Source of the DNA: JBFWIW01 sp050253535
GTDB lineage: Bacteria; Bacillota; Clostridia; Oscillospirales; Oscillospiraceae
Direction of reading: 5' to 3'
DNA: 9,064 bases
Assembly (NCBI GenBank): GCA_050253535.1
Contig: JBFWIW010000088.1
Coordinates: forward strand, 1 to 9,064
The translations under genes were made by a program, and so were the position numbers. Shown one piece after another: positions 6,893 to 9,064 of the stretch. The notes under the pieces were generated by a model that saw only the letters and a list, made by a program, of their open reading frames with translations, ran no database searches and had not been told where the DNA came from. The number at the start of each line of letters is the position of its first letter. Position 1 is the stretch's first letter.

Positions 6893-6957
6893 GGCATTGC
6901 GGCGTTTTGCAGTTTTCCGCGCAACGTGGTTAAGCCGCAGAAAAACCGAATTTCTAT

Positions 6958-7452
6958 TCATCGCCTTACGCCAAGAATGTGTATGTATCTGATGTCCGAA
7001 AAACTGTAAGTTGAGAGAGGCCTGTTGTCTGAATTGAATGTATGGGCGGCTATAAGAATACTATCAAGGGTCGCCGGGCTTCCGACCTCCACGACAAAGG
7101 GCGAGTGCTCAAACGCTTTGCCGACAAATTTGAGCTGGACGAAATCGCCGGGCTCCATGTCCGCTATCCCGACCTCTTCGGCAAATGGACCGGTTTCCTT
7201 GTTCCCGACTAAAAATGAGTAGAGATACTCAACCCCTGTCCAGGATGGGCTGCGCGCCCCCGCGTTTCTATAATACCACCCCATGACAGGTGTGTAATTC
7301 ATAACCGCGCCGCCGCTGCGGAGGCACTGGGATGTAAAGTTTGTGCAGTCTCCGCCGATTTTATCGAAGTTGTAATAGGCGGGATTCCGTCCGAAGGCCC
7401 ATTTGTGGGCATAGGCTACGGCTTTTCCCCGGTCGTATGCAGTTATAGTCAC
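6958..7452 (-). CDS. Amidase_6-type (putative cysteine amidase) domain protein
   Basis: This 164-residue protein is essentially one domain. The N-terminus, YDRGKAVAYAHKWAFGRNP (residues 6-24), and the block GGDCTNFTSQCLRSGG (33-48) are the signature of the Amidase_6 family, a papain/NlpC-like fold found widely in Firmicutes, often as the last domain of larger exported proteins. Cys36 is the predicted nucleophile, with His116 (HSPF) or His137 (AHTFN) as the candidate base. Family members are annotated as putative cell-wall amidases, but I know of little direct biochemistry. There is no signal peptide or membrane segment, so the substrate may be cytoplasmic, or release may follow lysis. The start is GTG with a strong AAGGGGG 8 bases upstream. 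It converges with scfB (65 bases apart) and has its own promoter about 90 bases upstream. Confidence 0.87.
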   Translation of the reverse strand: MTITAYDRGKAVAYAHKWAFGRNPAYYNFDKIGGDCTNFTSQCLRSGGAVMNYTPVMGWYYRNAGARSPSWTGVEYLYSFLVGNKETGPFAEEVGIADMEPGDFVQLKFVGKAFEHSPFVVEVGSPATLDSILIAAHTFNSDNRPLSTYSFSDIRYIHILGVRR

Positions 7453-7495
7453 GCTGTATTCCCCCTTTGTTAACCACTATATGCCATAATGGGTA

Positions 7496-7509
7496 GGCGG
7501 GAAACCGCC
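7496..7509 (-). other. stem-loop in the amidase leader
   Basis: A perfect five-base GGCGG/CCGCC stem with a four-base loop, about 44 bases before the GTG start codon and within the predicted 80-base untranslated leader. It could affect mRNA stability or translation. No known regulatory RNA family is recognised. Confidence 0.35.
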
Positions 7510-7538
7510 GGTATTTGAAATGCACCCCAAAGTTAAAC

Positions 7539-7568
7539 AGTATGATATATTGAGAAGACGTTTGTCAA
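7539..7568 (-). promoter_or_regulatory. promoter of the amidase-domain gene
   Basis: On the minus strand, a perfect TTGACA at 7568-7563, an 18-base spacer and CATACT at 7544-7539 (four of six consensus bases). Predicted start near 7532, giving a leader of about 80 bases. Confidence 0.6.
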
Positions 7569-7569
7569 G

Positions 7570-8177
7570 GGTGGTTTTTTACATTTATAATTCTATCCGT
7601 TTATTGTGCAAGAGCTGTGCTATGCGTCTCTTACGGTTTGATTTTTGGCCTGAGGATTTATTTGTCCGATATGGATGAAATCAACATTTTTTAATTCGTT
7701 CTGAGCTTTTATAATTTGTGTTTGCTTGATAATCCAAACCAAAAGGAACTGAAAATATCTATCAGACAATTGCCCCTTTGGACGGTGTACGCAGTAAAGA
7801 CAACCGCACTACATTATCATCCGTCTCCTCAATATGTTCCTGCCGAGGGGAAAGCCGTCAACTAAAAAGCTACACTTTTTGCTGCGTAAGGACCTGCGGA
7901 AGATGGGCAAAAAGCTGGAACAGATAAAGCTACTCTGCACGTATTTGATAAATACGGCAAAGCAGCTTTCGTTATTTATTGAGAGCTTCCGAAAGGAGAT
8001 AGCGGTCCTGACCGCCGAGTGCACAGGGTACAGGTATAACCGATGAACTCCGGCTCTGCAATGCAAAAACAAAAGATCTAATATAAAAAACATGGCATTA
8101 ATTGTTTCTGATGAAAACCAGGATCTGAACAGATTGCCGGCAGGAAGTAAAAAGTGAAAGATTATGCTAGACAGGGA
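7570..8177. other. about 600 bp without a convincing gene
   Basis: Lower in GC than the flanks on the left side and full of short open frames on both strands. None of those longer than 50 codons has a ribosome binding site or a family I recognise. A short A/T hairpin, AAAAAG-ctaca-CTTTTT, lies near 7865-7881. No tRNA, repeat array or insertion-sequence end is seen. It may be a decayed gene or simply spacer between two minus-strand genes. Confidence 0.5.
7834..8046 (+). CDS. doubtful small ORF, 70 residues
   Basis: An open frame from an ATG at 7834 encodes a basic, Lys/Leu-rich, helix-prone peptide (KKLEQIKLLCTYLINTAKQL in its middle). There is no ribosome binding site in front of the ATG, no promoter was found, and the family is not recognised. 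The frame is open upstream only as far as a TAA at 7795. Codon choice (AAG, CTG, GAG) is not unlike that of the real genes, so a fragment of a decayed gene is possible. A competing open frame runs antisense over the same bases, which also argues for chance. Confidence 0.15.
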   Translation: MFLPRGKPSTKKLHFLLRKDLRKMGKKLEQIKLLCTYLINTAKQLSLFIESFRKEIAVLTAECTGYRYNR

Positions 8178-8218
8178 AAGCGGCAGACCATCCGGGTGTT
8201 CCGGGCAGTCTGCCGCTT
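8178..8218 (-). terminator. large stem-loop, probable terminator of the SLH gene
   Basis: A perfect 11-base stem, AAGCGGCAGAC with GTCTGCCGCTT, around a 19-base loop that contains a second nested pair (CCGG...CCGG). It lies 85 bases beyond the stop of the SLH gene. On the minus strand the stem runs into CTTTCCC, so the T tract is short; termination strength is uncertain. Confidence 0.6.
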
Positions 8219-8302
8219 AAATAAGATTAAATATGATGAATTAGTACCAATTTTAACATTGCGGCCACAGTGTGGGTGATGCCGCCGGCCTCAAGTCAAG
8301 CT

Positions 8303-9064
8303 TCAATCCAATACGTTTTCGATGAATCTCTCCAGAATTACCGCGACCTCGGCTCTTGTCGCCGTGCCCTGCGGGGCAAAGCTTCCGCCGTTGCGTCCCG
8401 TAATGATGTCGGTGCTCCGGCAGTAGAGAGCAGCGCTCTCCGCCCAGCTTGAAATGTCTCCGGCATCCGGGTAATCCAGCGCGGTGTCCATACCACTCGG
8501 CAGAACGCCGAGGAAATCGGCAAATCGGTACAGGATCGTCGCCATCTGCTCGCGGCTGATCTGATCGTTCGGCCTGAACTCACCGTTTCCGTAGCCGCCG
8601 ATGACGCCTTCTTCCGCCGCCCAGTCAACGTATTTTCCGTAATAATCGTCGTAATCGCAGTCGGTGAAAGAGTGGGTGTCCGCAGCTTCAATCTCGCCGT
8701 AGCTGCGCTCGTACAGCCGTCCGATAACGGTTGCGAACATTGCGCGGGTCATGCCCGTGTCGGGCGAGAACGTATCGCTGCCGGTACCGGCAAACAGCTC
8801 GCGCTCGGTAACGAAATCGATGTAGCTCTCAGCCCAGTGCAAATCAATGTCCGAAAAGCTCTTGGCATTTTGTTTTACAAGCACGGTCTCGCCGTCCGGC
8901 GCGATGTACTTTCCGTTTGCCGCGAAGCCGATGAATACATCGTTTCCGCCTGCGTCGACGTAGTACGGCAGACCCGCCATCTCGTCATATGTGCCGATAT
9001 CATTCACGACAAGGGCGTAAGGGGAAAACTCCTGGGCCTCGAACACGAGATACCACACGCCGTT
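8303..9064 (-). CDS. surface protein with three C-terminal SLH domains, 5' end outside the window
   Basis: The frame stays open through the right edge (Asn-Gly precede the Val at 9058), so this is the C-terminal 253 residues of a longer protein, and the GTG at 9058 is not a real start. Three S-layer homology repeats follow a region of about 65 residues of unknown fold. In residues counted from 9058 they lie at about 67-115 (FSDID..HWAESYIDF, FSPDTGMTRAMFATV), 131-182 (YVDWAAEEGVIGGYGNGEF, ISREQMATILYRF) and 196-247 (YPDAGDISSWAESAALYC, ATRAEVAVILERF). SLH triplets bind pyruvylated secondary cell-wall polymers and fix exported proteins to the outside of the wall. The attached function lies outside the window. 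The basic Arg in the TRAE, SREQ and TRAM motifs is kept in each repeat, so binding is probably intact. A stem-loop follows the gene. Confidence 0.92.
   Translation of the reverse strand, partial: NGVWYLVFEAQEFSPYALVVNDIGTYDEMAGLPYYVDAGGNDVFIGFAANGKYIAPDGETVLVKQNAKSFSDIDLHWAESYIDFVTERELFAGTGSDTFSPDTGMTRAMFATVIGRLYERSYGEIEAADTHSFTDCDYDDYYGKYVDWAAEEGVIGGYGNGEFRPNDQISREQMATILYRFADFLGVLPSGMDTALDYPDAGDISSWAESAALYCRSTDIITGRNGGSFAPQGTATRAEVAVILERFIENVLD

Noticed and set aside
6898..6939. TGCGGC/GCCGCA inverted repeat between scfB and the amidase gene, considered as a two-way terminator
   Set aside because: Only six pairs around a 30-base loop, and no T run on the 3' side of either strand.
7809..8093. 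94-codon minus-strand open frame in the gap before the amidase gene
   Set aside because: No ribosome binding site, no recognisable family, and it competes with a plus-strand frame over the same bases.
9056..9058. GTG as the start codon of the SLH protein
   Set aside because: The frame is open to the window edge, there is no ribosome binding site, and an SLH protein needs an export signal that is not seen here.
1..9064. CRISPR array, tRNA/rRNA genes, insertion sequences or phage genes
   Set aside because: No regularly spaced repeats, no tRNA-like cloverleaf, no transposase or integrase motifs were seen.

Overview
The window looks like the chromosome of an anaerobic Clostridia-type Firmicute. 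The case rests on a SCIFF (six-cysteines-in-forty-five) peptide with its radical SAM maturase, a system that is near-universal in and largely limited to Clostridia. It is supported by an SLH-domain surface protein, a stand-alone Amidase_6-type domain, strong AGGAGG-like ribosome binding sites, GTG and TTG starts, and clean TTGACA-17-TATAAT promoters. Family Oscillospiraceae or a relative is plausible from the moderate GC content, but this is inference.

Layout. Positions 1-403 (minus) hold the first 134 codons of a TspO/MBR membrane protein that runs off the left edge. Positions 512-2590 (minus) encode a secreted subtilisin-type (S8) protease with an intact catalytic triad and a TTG start. Positions 2591-2923 form a divergent control region with a strong promoter for each direction. 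On the plus side the leader contains a fluoride-riboswitch-like aptamer whose 3' strand is also the left arm of a strong intrinsic terminator. Downstream lie two back-to-back crcB (Fluc) fluoride channel genes at 2924-3739, then a PLP-dependent Orn/Lys/Arg-type decarboxylase at 3779-5254. No terminator is visible between these three, so they form a likely operon.

Inside the last codons of the decarboxylase sits a consensus promoter for a 49-residue SCIFF precursor gene at 5286-5435. A hairpin with a T-rich tail at 5456-5498 separates the precursor from its radical SAM/SPASM maturase at 5513-6892. Such an arrangement would make much more precursor than enzyme.

The right third is on the minus strand. 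It holds a 164-residue Amidase_6-like protein (6958-7452) with a long leader, about 600 bp with no convincing gene (7570-8177), a large stem-loop (8178-8218), and the C-terminal part of a surface protein with three SLH repeats (8303-9064) that runs off the right edge.

Working together: the CrcB pair under riboswitch control is a fluoride detoxification unit. Fluoride enters cells as HF and brings protons with it, so a proton-consuming decarboxylase in the same transcript would make physiological sense, but that link is inference. The most unusual point is that the 3' half of the fluoride aptamer and its terminator look canonical, while the 5' hairpin is shortened and lacks the usual pseudoknot partner.
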